Origin: Bacillus cereus
Lineage (GTDB): Bacteria; Bacillota; Bacilli; Bacillales; Bacillaceae_G
Length of the DNA stretch: 64,000 bases
Assembly (NCBI RefSeq): GCF_002584535.1
Contig: NZ_NUOT01000074.1
Location: 1-64,000 of the forward strand
Reading direction: 5' to 3'
Shown here: positions 54,303-62,683 of the stretch, in pieces
Layout of the letters: every line of letters starts with the position of its first letter
How positions within the stretch are numbered: position 1 is the stretch's first letter
Translations under genes and position numbers: made by a program
The notes under the pieces: generated by a model
Told to the model about the DNA's origin: nothing
Databases searched by the model: none
Seen by the model: the letters and a program-made list of their open reading frames with translations, nothing else

Positions 54303-54412
54303 CAAGACCACCGAAAATACACTAAATTTTCTAATAATTACACCTCCAAATATGATTTTACCATTTTAAGGAGTAAACGATAATTATTTTTTGTGCATAA
54401 GAATTAACAATT

Positions 54413-55020
54413 ACACGATAAACTTAAGCTCTCATATGTATCAATCATTTCATACACAAATGAAGATAGGAGAAACTCTTTTATATTATGTTTAGTGCTT
54501 TCGTTACTGCAACTATCAACAAATAAAAACCAAGCAAGTTATCGAGATATTTTGTAGCCACGCCTTTAAATCGGTCTATTCATTGTTTCATACGAGAATG
54601 GAGACCATTTACATTTTGAATGTGATACAAGCCTTTAATAACGTACTTACCATCATTTGACTTAATTCTGTAATGTTCATTCCCCTTTTCTTTAGCGTAG
54701 GTTTTGTACACTCTCCAAGTATCTGTAACAAGTACATTATTAGGGGTCAGTTTAGAGCCAATCATAGTATCCACCTTATTTTTGACAACACGCCCCAAAC
54801 AAGCAACTTTTGAGACAGTTGCTTGTTTGGGGCTAATGCCTATATGTTTGAATTTTCCACCTCGCTTACGGAGTTTGCGTTCCGTAATGCCACGTTGCCC
54901 TTTTTGAGAGTATAGGAAATAAGTCTCATCAACTTCAACGATACCATCAAATTGCTCAAACTCCATTTGTTTTAATGCACTTAACAATTTGTGCCTCCAA
55001 TATAAAAGTGTTTCACTTTA
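54413..55020 (-). pseudogene. ISXO2/IS1595-type transposase, broken
   Basis: The central part is open (54987-54580): GIVEVDETYFLYSQKG, KLRKRGGKFKHIGISPKQ, VLVTDTWRVYK and the final GLHSRMKQ. An in-frame TGA (for Trp) follows, then IDRFKGVATKYLDN, then a frameshift into AWFLFVDSCSNESTKHNI and a degraded tail. Upstream the frame extends to SETLLYWRHKLLSAL and ends at a stop; the N-terminal domain is absent. Inactive relic inside the insert region. Confidence 0.85.
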
Positions 55021-55053
55021 TAAAACCGAGTTCTAATGATTCTTTCATAGCTT

Positions 55054-55959
55054 TTAAAGCAGCAAATCCGTTGAGTTAACAATATGAATTCCATATGTTA
55101 GTTTTAATTGCTCAAATGCTTTTTCCGTTTCCTCTTCATAACTAGGAATAGGACTCATACAATCATTTAATAGATAAATATTGGAGGTTACAGAACGGTC
55201 ATCTGTATAATGTTCAACAATTTGCTTTACTGATTCTAAGACACAGTGAGATTTGGCTTCTCCTGCAATAATGATTTTTTTGTAAGATTTTAATGAATTT
55301 AAAAATTCATAATTCCCTTCATCGCCCACTGCATATTCAGGCTTAATCATCCCATACATTTCACTTAATGGATTTTTTCCCTTTACGATTTTTTCTATTT
55401 TGGTGTTTCGAGCAATAGAGTGGAAATGAATCATATTAGAAAATTGACCTTCTAATGCCGCCCCATTAGTTCCTTCAATGCAGTGATATGTCCAAATACA
55501 CAGTTGCTTCTTACCTATTTTTTCGAGATTACGCAGATAGTCTAAGCTTTCTTTTTGCTTTTCCACCGCTATCCAAATCCCCTCCTCTACATCATCTAAT
55601 TTAATAATAGTAAATGGGGCTGGGTGATTCCCTTCTCTATCCACCCACCAACAAGGGTGAAAAATTTGATGTAAGTCATGGGTATCTAATGACACTGCGA
55701 TAGTGGTAATTTTATTTAAGTTCTTATAGATAAAATTTGTGATATTTCGAATATCTCGATGAGAATTTGGAACCCCTAATTCTCCGTTCTCCATAAAATC
55801 ATTTTGAAAGTCAATCCCAATAACCATTACTCGTTCCTTATCTTCGCTCGCAGGAACTAATTCCTCTGCCTTTGCCAAAACAAGTAAATCATTTAGTTTC
55901 ATTCTGTTTGTTCTACCAATTTCATCAATCCTAACAATGTCGTCAAATCTTGTCTTCAA
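55054..55959 (-). CDS. isochorismatase/nicotinamidase-like cysteine hydrolase
   Basis: 301 residues: isochorismatase fold with the Asp in VIGIDFQNDF, a metal-site-like SLDTHDLHQIFHPCWW, and the nucleophile Cys in IAGEAKSHCVLES. Longer than PncA (about 180-200). It lies inside the region that splits the pncA-like gene, so it could replace that activity; or it could act on another amide. Preceded by 410 bp with no gene except the hairpin at 56279-56314. Confidence 0.82.
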   Translation of the reverse strand: MKTRFDDIVRIDEIGRTNRMKLNDLLVLAKAEELVPASEDKERVMVIGIDFQNDFMENGELGVPNSHRDIRNITNFIYKNLNKITTIAVSLDTHDLHQIFHPCWWVDREGNHPAPFTIIKLDDVEEGIWIAVEKQKESLDYLRNLEKIGKKQLCIWTYHCIEGTNGAALEGQFSNMIHFHSIARNTKIEKIVKGKNPLSEMYGMIKPEYAVGDEGNYEFLNSLKSYKKIIIAGEAKSHCVLESVKQIVEHYTDDRSVTSNIYLLNDCMSPIPSYEEETEKAFEQLKLTYGIHIVNSTDLLL

Positions 55960-56278
55960 CTTAATTCATCTCCTATCTCAATGTTTTTTAATTTACAATT
56001 TAGGATACTACTGTGCAAAAAGGAAACAGTTTCAATACGAAAACATACGTTCTGTTTAACTACGAAAAAAATAGCTCATTCTAGAGTCTGTTTTTATGTA
56101 TATAAGTATCAAGGTTTAGTCACGGCCCATTAAACTACAACAACATTTACTGTAACAACAATATACAAAACACTGATTAGTTGTTCTAAAGAGTCTTTTC
56201 AGATTCTGTTATTAGCTAAATAATTTCTTTACTTTCACATACATATTTTAACATTAGTGATTAATAAAAGCTAACCAT

Positions 56279-56314
56279 ATCCTTCAATTGCAAACAGATA
56301 GTTAATTGAAGGAT
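56279..56314. terminator. inverted repeat / terminator-like hairpin
   Basis: ATCCTTCAATT / AATTGAAGGAT, 11 bp perfect with a 14-nt loop, 57 nt from the right breakpoint of the split gene. Its T tract is poor. Confidence 0.5.
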
Positions 56315-56370
56315 TATTATGAGATATTACTGTAATAATAAGCTTTGAAGGGAAAGTGGATTCCTAATAT

Positions 56371-56784
56371 TCATAAACAAATATCCGTACATACGCCAAC
56401 AAGGTGCACTTCCTGTATTCCTCTTTCCCTTAATTTCATTTCTAAGTCCGTTCCAACAAAAGCACTATAACGTGTTTTGTCCATATAGTATACATTCTCA
56501 TTATCTTGATATTTTTCATACAGATCTTGCAACTCTCCGTATAAATCTCTTCCTTTTGTACCCGCTATATTATGTGGTGGAAATAATTGTGTCTCTGGAT
56601 GATAGGAATCATTCTTTTCATGTTTATCAATAGTAAACACAACATAATCTCCGTTTTCAATATACTCCTTCGTAATCGCTACAAGATGCTCTTCAATATC
56701 TTGCCCTGCCTTTCCACACGTTAAAGCACCATTTTCTGCTACAAAATCATATGTATAATCAATATTTATAAGCGCCCGCTTCAT
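56371..56784 (-). pseudogene. pncA: nicotinamidase (PncA/YueJ-like), 5' part, truncated
   Basis: 137 residues, the first three quarters of a nicotinamidase: KRALINIDYTYDFVAENGAL (catalytic Asp), VFTIDKHEKND (metal-site D-x-H), MDKTRYSAF and HLVGVCTDIC (nucleophile Cys). It stops right after Cys-Leu, where relatives continue with a further 45 or so residues. Those residues lie at 47454-47580. ATG 56784 has AGGAG at 8 nt. Probably inactive. Confidence 0.85.
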
Positions 56785-57030
56785 CACTTATTCTCCTCCC
56801 TACTTGTTTCACGCTAAACAATAGAAAACGAGTTTTAACGACTCAATATATTTTATTCGACATTTTCAAACAAATCCCTACGAAGCATTTATATATAAGA
56901 TACAGGTATTTGTCATTTTTATTTGATTTGGATATATCGATTGGAATACGTCGGTAATATTGCACTTTTTATTATCATCCAGTAAGATCCTTTCGCTTGA
57001 CAATCCCATTTTACGAAAAACAGATAAAAC

Positions 57031-57065
57031 AAAAAGTACACTACTTTTTCAGTAGTGTACTTTTT
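57031..57065. terminator. terminator of the lipoprotein gene
   Basis: AAAAAGTACACTACT / AGTAGTGTACTTTTT, 15 bp perfect. The 56788-57030 gap shows nothing else. Confidence 0.92.
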
Positions 57066-57089
57066 ATTATGCATAACATGTTAGCTATT

Positions 57090-57578
57090 TTAAAACGCTG
57101 GTTTATTTTCAAATTTAGCCTGCACAAAATTAATAACTTTTCCTGATGGATCATTATTTTCAAATTGAACTGCCGTTATTGTATGGTAGCCTGTCTCTAA
57201 CGTGCTTTGTTTTAATTCTACTGTTGTCTGCGTCATGTTAGTAACATGATGTTTATCTTCAAATATTTTATCTACGAATACAAATGTCTCTTTATCATTT
57301 TGAAAATGAGTAAGTTCTAATTCAACTTGCTGAATGAGGGCGTCTTTCTTTACAAATACAGTTGGTATATTCCCACCCTCTGAAGTGCCATCTGGTGTAA
57401 TTACTTTTACTCTTCCCTCGCCAATCGGCATTGTCCCCTCAGGAAAAGGCGTTACACTCTCTTCACTTGCATTCACAACTTGTTCTTCTTTTACCGGCTG
57501 GGTTTCTTCTTTTCCGTTTGAGACACCACACCCAACCAATAACAAAGCAGACGATCCAGCGATTATGAATTTTTTCAA
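57090..57578 (-). CDS. lipoprotein, unknown function
   Basis: 162 residues. Signal peptide with lipobox LLVGC (Cys17), then an acidic linker and a beta-rich domain (60-160). No family recognised. GGGGGG lies before the ATG at 57578. Likely a membrane-anchored surface protein. Confidence 0.82.
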   Translation of the reverse strand: MKKFIIAGSSALLLVGCGVSNGKEETQPVKEEQVVNASEESVTPFPEGTMPIGEGRVKVITPDGTSEGGNIPTVFVKKDALIQQVELELTHFQNDKETFVFVDKIFEDKHHVTNMTQTTVELKQSTLETGYHTITAVQFENNDPSGKVINFVQAKFENKPAF

Positions 57579-57797
57579 AATTCATCCCCCCTGTAAATTT
57601 ATTCTTTATTTATTATACAGAAATAACTATCTGTTCTAAGCTCAGTTTTTTTAAACTTCCGTGAACAAACATTCTGTTCATCACTACTGTACCATATTTT
57701 CTTTTTTAACATCATTAATTTTTTCAAGAAATAATTAGAAATTCCTTCTTATTCCTCATTTTAGCCCATTATTAGTAAAAAATATCCCCTTCTAAAA

Positions 57798-57842
57798 AAA
57801 TTAGAAAAGACATTGGATGCACCAATGTCTTTTCTAATTTTT
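57798..57842. terminator. terminator of the nitroreductase gene
   Basis: A 19-bp perfect stem, AAATTAGAAAAGACATTGG and its complement. Confidence 0.93.
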
Positions 57843-57853
57843 CGCACAGCACT

Positions 57854-58507
57854 CTAAAAAATAAACTTTGTAATATCCTCAACTTCTTTTCGCGCTAGTT
57901 TTTTCGCTTGATCTTTCGGATAACCAAGTGAAATTACCATATTGATTTGTTTCTCAGGCTCAATTTGTAAATATTGTCGCAGTTGATTTTGAGCCAATAA
58001 CACAGGTCCTGTCATTGGACAAGTCCCAAGTCCTCTTGCATATGCTGCTAACATTAAATTTTGTGCAGCTAAACAGCTACTCTTAATCCCTTCTTCTTCC
58101 CATACTGAATTTGGAACGAAGTCAATCGGATCAAATATTTTTTCGCGAAACTTAGATTCGTATGGTGTAGCTAAGCATACAATTAAAACTGGTGCATCAG
58201 AAAAAGCTGTTGCATATGGTCCAAACGAACGTGTAAGTAATTTACCTGCTTTTTCTTCACCTTTTTCCGTTGCTTGTGCAGCCAACTTATGTAAAGCATC
58301 CCATGTCATTTGTTCAATTTTTTTAATTTTATCCCGATTCATAATGACAATAAATTCCCACGTTTGTGAATTCGTATCACTTGGTGCGTAACGAGCACAA
58401 TCAATAATTTCTTCTATATCACGAACAGATACTTCTTGCTCTGTGAATTTTCGGACACTTCGTCTTCCGTGAATTATTTCTTTAAATGCTTCATATTTCA
58501 TATACAT
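57854..58507 (-). CDS. nitroreductase family protein
   Basis: 217 residues. GRRSVRKFTEQEV is the FMN-binding start of nitroreductases; CARYAPSDTNSQTWEFIVI and LAAYARGLGTCPMTG follow. Uses FMN and NAD(P)H; substrate unknown. Start at 58507 (MYMKYEAF) after GGGGATT; the frame to 58540 lacks a site. Confidence 0.9.
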   Translation of the reverse strand: MYMKYEAFKEIIHGRRSVRKFTEQEVSVRDIEEIIDCARYAPSDTNSQTWEFIVIMNRDKIKKIEQMTWDALHKLAAQATEKGEEKAGKLLTRSFGPYATAFSDAPVLIVCLATPYESKFREKIFDPIDFVPNSVWEEEGIKSSCLAAQNLMLAAYARGLGTCPMTGPVLLAQNQLRQYLQIEPEKQINMVISLGYPKDQAKKLARKEVEDITKFIF

Positions 58508-58560
58508 AGAATCCCCTTTTATAGCGTTTTCAGAAATCACCTTACGATCAATTATACCAC

Positions 58561-58586
58561 AAAAAAAAGCTGGAAGAATACCAGCT
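58561..58586 (-). terminator. terminator of the D-amino-acid aminotransferase gene
   Basis: AGCTGG / CCAGCT stem with a T8 run on the minus strand. Confidence 0.85.
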
Positions 58587-58603
58587 CCTCTTTCCTCTCA
58601 CGT

Positions 58604-59482
58604 TCAATTAGTAACTTTAAAAGGTGCAATACTCTCCTCATAAGAAGCTTGTAACCGCTTCGTAACTGGCCCCCTTTCTCCATTACCAAATTGCTCGGCT
58701 CCTATTTGAATGACAGGAAATATTTCAAGAGGTGTTGCGGTAAAAAAGCATTCATCTGCTTTGTATACTTCTTGTAATGAAAACTCGCGCTCTTCTACTT
58801 CAATATGTAGGGCTTTTGCTAATGAAATGACATGATGACGAGTAATCCCATGTAAAATAAAATGATCTGCAGGGTGCGTAATCACCTTATTATTTTTTAT
58901 AATAAAGAAATTTGAATGACACCCTTCTGTTACAATCCCATCTCGAACTAATATTGCTTCTTGATACCCTTCTTCATTAATTTTATTCTTAATCATAATA
59001 TTAGGTAGTAGATTTAAAGATTTGATATGGCAAAATTTCCAGCGAATATCTTCTTCCACTGTTACTTTGATACCCTTTTCCATAGTAGTAATTGGTCTTG
59101 GGAATGGTACAATATTTGCAAAGTACATTGGCTCTAAATGAGAGTTGTATATATGATTTCTCGGCTGCACGCCTCTTGAAATTTGAATATACACATTACC
59201 ATCTTCTTGAAATTGATTTTTCTCAATTAATTGATGAAGTTGCTGAATTAATTCTTCTTTTGTAAAGGGTGGAACAAGATGAATTTCCTTCATAGATTTA
59301 AAAAATCGCTCTAAATGTAAATCTAGCAAGTGAGGTTTCCCGTTGTATAAACGAAATACTTCATATATCCCATCCCCAAATTGTAGACCTCTCTCTTCTA
59401 ATGCAACCATTGGCTGTTCTTCCTTGGTATTTACAATTTTACCATTAAACAAAATCCAATCTTTGTGAGCACCATTCATCAT
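58604..59482 (-). CDS. dat: D-amino-acid aminotransferase (fold type IV)
   Basis: 292 residues. ERGLQFGDGIYEV, the PLP lysine in CHIKSLNLLPNIM, and EGCHSNFFII are hallmarks of D-alanine transaminases (Dat), which make D-glutamate for peptidoglycan. Branched-chain or aminodeoxychorismate relatives share the fold, but the LNLLPN context favours Dat. GGAGTG lies before the start. Confidence 0.9.
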   Translation of the reverse strand: MMNGAHKDWILFNGKIVNTKEEQPMVALEERGLQFGDGIYEVFRLYNGKPHLLDLHLERFFKSMKEIHLVPPFTKEELIQQLHQLIEKNQFQEDGNVYIQISRGVQPRNHIYNSHLEPMYFANIVPFPRPITTMEKGIKVTVEEDIRWKFCHIKSLNLLPNIMIKNKINEEGYQEAILVRDGIVTEGCHSNFFIIKNNKVITHPADHFILHGITRHHVISLAKALHIEVEEREFSLQEVYKADECFFTATPLEIFPVIQIGAEQFGNGERGPVTKRLQASYEESIAPFKVTN

Positions 59483-59565
59483 TTCTTCACTCCTTTACTT
59501 TTATTAATTCCATTTTACAACTTTCCCCTGTTTAACAGAAAGAATTTTCTGTTATTTGAGACTTA

Positions 59566-59601
59566 AAAAACACATCACCCTTTAAATAGTGATGTGTTTT
59601 T
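59566..59601. terminator. terminator of the siderophore-binding protein gene
   Basis: AAAAACACATCAC / GTGATGTGTTTTT, 13 bp. Confidence 0.92.
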
Positions 59602-59612
59602 CTCTACTTTAC

Positions 59613-60572
59613 TTATTTCAAAAAGTATTTTTCAATGTCATCTAGCATAAGGTTCGCAGCTTTAATGCCGCCAGCTGTATTCCAAATAACTTCATCTACT
59701 TCAAATACTTTATTATTTTTGGAAGCTTGTAACTGTTTAAAGAGTGGGTCTTCTGTCCATTCTTTCGCTATTGTATTTCCTTCATTCGATTTCTTAGCAT
59801 CTTTATCGGATGTGAAATAGAATAAGTAGTCTCCATCCATATTCGGAATTTGTTCTTTTGTAACACCTTTTATCGCAAAATCATCCTTATCTTGAAGTGG
59901 TGGTCTCTTAAATCCAATATCATTTAACACTACACCAGAGAATGAATTCTTTTGATAAATACGAACGTCACCTGGAACGAATCGAATAATTGAAACTTTA
60001 GATTCTACTTTATCTCCTAGTTTCTCTTTTATTCCTTCAATACGCTTCTTATAATCACCAAGAGCTTTTTGCCCTTCTTTTTCTTTATTTACAGCTTTTG
60101 TGTATAACGTAAAGTTTTCTTTCCAATCTCCGCGCAGTGTTTCAGCATAAACAGTAGGTGCAATCTCTTTTAATTGTTCATATACTTTTTCATGACGCAT
60201 TTTATTCCCAATAATTAAATCAGGCTTTAGTTTCATAATTGCCTCTAAGTTAACATCACGCTCAGTTCCTACAACTTTTGTATCTTTCAATTCTTTCGCT
60301 ACATGTGGATACCATTCATCACCAGCTCTTGGTTTTGTAGAACCAACCGGTGTAACTCCGACCGCTAAAAGTGCCTCGGCGCCTTCATTTGTTAGGACAA
60401 CCACTCTTTTAGGTGTCCCCGTAATCGTTGTTTCTCCCATCGCATGCTTAATTACATACGAATCTTTTCCTTTTGCTTCATTCGTTTCTTTCTTCTCTTC
60501 TTTGCCACACCCTGCAATCATAACCATTAACATTACGATGCAGAGCATAAAGATATTTTTAGTTCGAATCAT
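59613..60572 (-). CDS. iron-siderophore ABC substrate-binding lipoprotein (YfiY-like)
   Basis: 319 residues: lipobox MIAGCGK (Cys22), then a FecB/FhuD-type binding fold (KRVVVLTNEGAEALLAVGV; NLEAIMKLKPDLIIGN). It resembles B. subtilis YfiY, a hydroxamate (schizokinen/arthrobactin) receptor; ligand unproven. No permease is adjacent. AGGAGGAAGT precedes the ATG and a Fur-box-like site lies just upstream. Confidence 0.87.
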   Translation of the reverse strand: MIRTKNIFMLCIVMLMVMIAGCGKEEKKETNEAKGKDSYVIKHAMGETTITGTPKRVVVLTNEGAEALLAVGVTPVGSTKPRAGDEWYPHVAKELKDTKVVGTERDVNLEAIMKLKPDLIIGNKMRHEKVYEQLKEIAPTVYAETLRGDWKENFTLYTKAVNKEKEGQKALGDYKKRIEGIKEKLGDKVESKVSIIRFVPGDVRIYQKNSFSGVVLNDIGFKRPPLQDKDDFAIKGVTKEQIPNMDGDYLFYFTSDKDAKKSNEGNTIAKEWTEDPLFKQLQASKNNKVFEVDEVIWNTAGGIKAANLMLDDIEKYFLK

Positions 60573-60585
60573 ACTTCCTCCTAGA

Positions 60586-60600
60586 TGAAATTGATTATCA
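60586..60600. promoter_or_regulatory. Fur box upstream of the siderophore receptor
   Basis: TGATAATCAATTTCA (minus strand) matches the 7-1-7 consensus TGATAATNATTATCA at 12 of 14 defined positions, 14 nt upstream of the ATG. It should repress the gene when iron is plentiful. Confidence 0.7.
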
Positions 60601-60763
60601 TTGACATTTTAAAGGTTAATGTATTGAATAAATGTTGTCAATATATTTTAAAAAACTTTTCTAGCATATATTTCCTCAAAAAAATCCCTCCCTCTAAATT
60701 CTTCTGTCTGCAAGACATTCGAGGCAGGGTATTATTCGATTCTATTCATAATCTTTTCATATT

Positions 60764-61744
60764 TTAATATTGATCATATTTGATATAAGATGGATCATTA
60801 TATATCCACTGATTTCCTCCTAGGTTTAGCCAACCATTTTGGTTTGCGTATACTAAATAGGATTCTGGATAATTTAACTGATGGATTACTGATGATGATG
60901 TCGATGGACCACTTCTTAAATTTACGTTCGTTCCTAGAATATTTGCCACTCCAATCGGGCTTCCATCACTATTCCCGTATTTCACGTAATCAATATATGA
61001 TGGATCATTATATATCCATTGGCCTGCGCCTAAATCTAGCCAACCGTTACTTTCTTGATAAACTACATAGGATTCTGGATAATTTAACTGACGAATTACT
61101 GGGGATGATGTTGATGGGCCGCTTCTTAAATTTACGTTCTGCCCACGGATATATGCCACCCCTTTTGTTTGAGGAGTTGGATTTGGAGGATTTTGGTTTT
61201 CCGTTAACCCTAAAATTGCAGCGATTCCTTTTGCATACGCTTGACATAGATCTTCTATAAACTGCGGATTTTTTAATAAATTTGCATCAAAGGTTGTATC
61301 AATAAATGCTGTTTCTGTTAATAATGCATCCATAGTCGTTTCCCTTAGTACTGCGTAATTGGCCTTTTTCGCACCACGATCACTCAAACCGTATTTTGTT
61401 AAAACAGGATTAACTGCCGCATGCATCTTTTGTTGTTTAGCTGCTGCAGAACTACTATCTGATAGTCCATTATAAATATAACTTTCAAAACCTGTTCCGC
61501 CGCCGCTATTAATATGAAATGAGATGAAGTAATCTGCTCCGAAAGAATTAGCAATATTGGCACGTTCTGATAACGGGATAAAGACATCACTATCGCGTGT
61601 CATCTTAATATTAATTGTATAATTTGCAAGTAAAATATCTCGAACACGCTTAGCAATTTGAAGTGTTAAATCTTTTTCTTGCAAACCGTTACCAACAGCA
61701 CCGGAATCGTATCCACCATGACCTGCGTCTATAACTAATTTCAT
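60764..61744 (-). CDS. N-acetylmuramoyl-L-alanine amidase with two SH3b repeats
   Basis: 326 residues. Amidase_3 domain (1-178): zinc ligands in IDAGHGG, LQEKD and SFHIN, catalytic Glu in LTETAFI. Then two SH3b-like repeats of about 65 residues with NVNLRSGPSTSS and QWIYNDPSYI. There is no signal peptide, like the CwlC-type mother-cell lysis amidases or phage endolysins. Monocistronic. Expression timing not evident. Confidence 0.9.
   Translation of the reverse strand: MKLVIDAGHGGYDSGAVGNGLQEKDLTLQIAKRVRDILLANYTINIKMTRDSDVFIPLSERANIANSFGADYFISFHINSGGGTGFESYIYNGLSDSSSAAAKQQKMHAAVNPVLTKYGLSDRGAKKANYAVLRETTMDALLTETAFIDTTFDANLLKNPQFIEDLCQAYAKGIAAILGLTENQNPPNPTPQTKGVAYIRGQNVNLRSGPSTSSPVIRQLNYPESYVVYQESNGWLDLGAGQWIYNDPSYIDYVKYGNSDGSPIGVANILGTNVNLRSGPSTSSSVIHQLNYPESYLVYANQNGWLNLGGNQWIYNDPSYIKYDQY
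60775..61165. repeat. internal DNA duplication (SH3b repeats)
   Basis: Two copies of about 190 bp (roughly 60775-60960 and 60985-61165) with shared blocks such as GGATTCTGGATAATTTAACT. They encode the two SH3b repeats of the amidase and look recent. Confidence 0.75.
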
Positions 61745-61832
61745 ATGCCATTTCCTTTCTGTATTTAATAGAGCATATAATTATGCTCGTCCTATTTTAT
61801 GTACAACATAAAAAGTTGGTTACAAAACAAAT

Positions 61833-61859
61833 AAAAAAACCCCCTTATGTAAGGCGGTT
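61833..61859 (-). terminator. terminator of the small membrane-protein gene
   Basis: AACCGCCTTA / TAAGGGGGTT with a T7 run on the minus strand, overlapping the gene's stop. Confidence 0.82.
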
Positions 61860-62180
61860 TCCATCATCTCGATTAAGCCAATTTAAAATAAATATGTACG
61901 ACTGATAATGAACATGTCGTATACAAAACAAACAAAATAAAATAGCTATTCCAATGCCACTATATATTAAGCCAAACTTCAAAAAAATATTTAACATTGG
62001 CGGAAAATTTATCGTATTTTGCAATAAATATAAAGTGAAAAACAAAATAAAAAATACGGGAATGTATTGCCATTCATACGGCTTGCGTTTTTTACGCATC
62101 ATTTTCCGAATGAAAATTTGGCAAAGTTCTGCCACAACAAAACACCCCCCTATTAGTAAAAAACCCGACGTCATCGTCAT
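61845..62180 (-). CDS. membrane protein, unknown
   Basis: 111 residues, three predicted helices (7-24; 41-55; 66-88), with a basic loop RKMMRKKRKPYEW. Family not recognised. The ribosome-binding site is AGGTGGATG. Confidence 0.7.
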   Translation of the reverse strand: MTMTSGFLLIGGCFVVAELCQIFIRKMMRKKRKPYEWQYIPVFFILFFTLYLLQNTINFPPMLNIFLKFGLIYSGIGIAILFCLFCIRHVHYQSYIFILNWLNRDDGNRLT

Positions 62181-62230
62181 ACATCCACCTGCCTTATATT
62201 CATTTCTTATCTCAGGTATCCTTTTTCCTT

Positions 62231-62590
62231 CTAGAAGCGCTTTATGTATATTTCACCATTCCATATAAAGCCGAGTCCCTCTGTAAAAGATTTAGCTTGT
62301 TCAGTTAGATCTCCTTTTAGTACCTGGATATCTTTTATATCTCTATGCTTCATCATTTCTTCAAATGTAAAGTAAGCATTTGTTCCATATCCGTAACCTT
62401 GGTAATCAAAATGAATAATTAAATTAGATAATACAGCGTGTTCACCTTGTACTGTATAATCCATTACACCAATATATGTATCATCAATTTTTATACAATA
62501 TTGAACTTTCTTCCTATTAAAACCATGAGAAGCAAACATTTCTTCAACAACTCTTTTTGTCTCTGTATTCACTTTTTCAAACGTAATCAT
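62231..62590 (-). CDS. GNAT-type N-acetyltransferase-like protein
   Basis: 119 residues. IIHFDYQGYGYGTNAYFTFE resembles the acetyl-CoA loop of GNAT enzymes; EQAKSFTEGLGFIWNGEIYI is the usual C-terminal strand. Substrate unknown. It starts at 62590 after AGAGGGTGG. Confidence 0.75.
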   Translation of the reverse strand: MITFEKVNTETKRVVEEMFASHGFNRKKVQYCIKIDDTYIGVMDYTVQGEHAVLSNLIIHFDYQGYGYGTNAYFTFEEMMKHRDIKDIQVLKGDLTEQAKSFTEGLGFIWNGEIYIKRF

Positions 62591-62642
62591 ATGTTGTCCA
62601 CCCTCTTACTATTAGTGTATCAAGCATAATACATATTTATGA

Positions 62643-62679
62643 AAAAAACCTTAAGGTCGTATATGACCTTAAGGTTTTT
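62643..62679. terminator. terminator of asnB
   Basis: AAAAACCTTAAGGTC / GACCTTAAGGTTTTT, a 15-bp perfect palindrome just after the asparagine synthetase stop. Confidence 0.92.
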
Positions 62680-62683
62680 CTAC

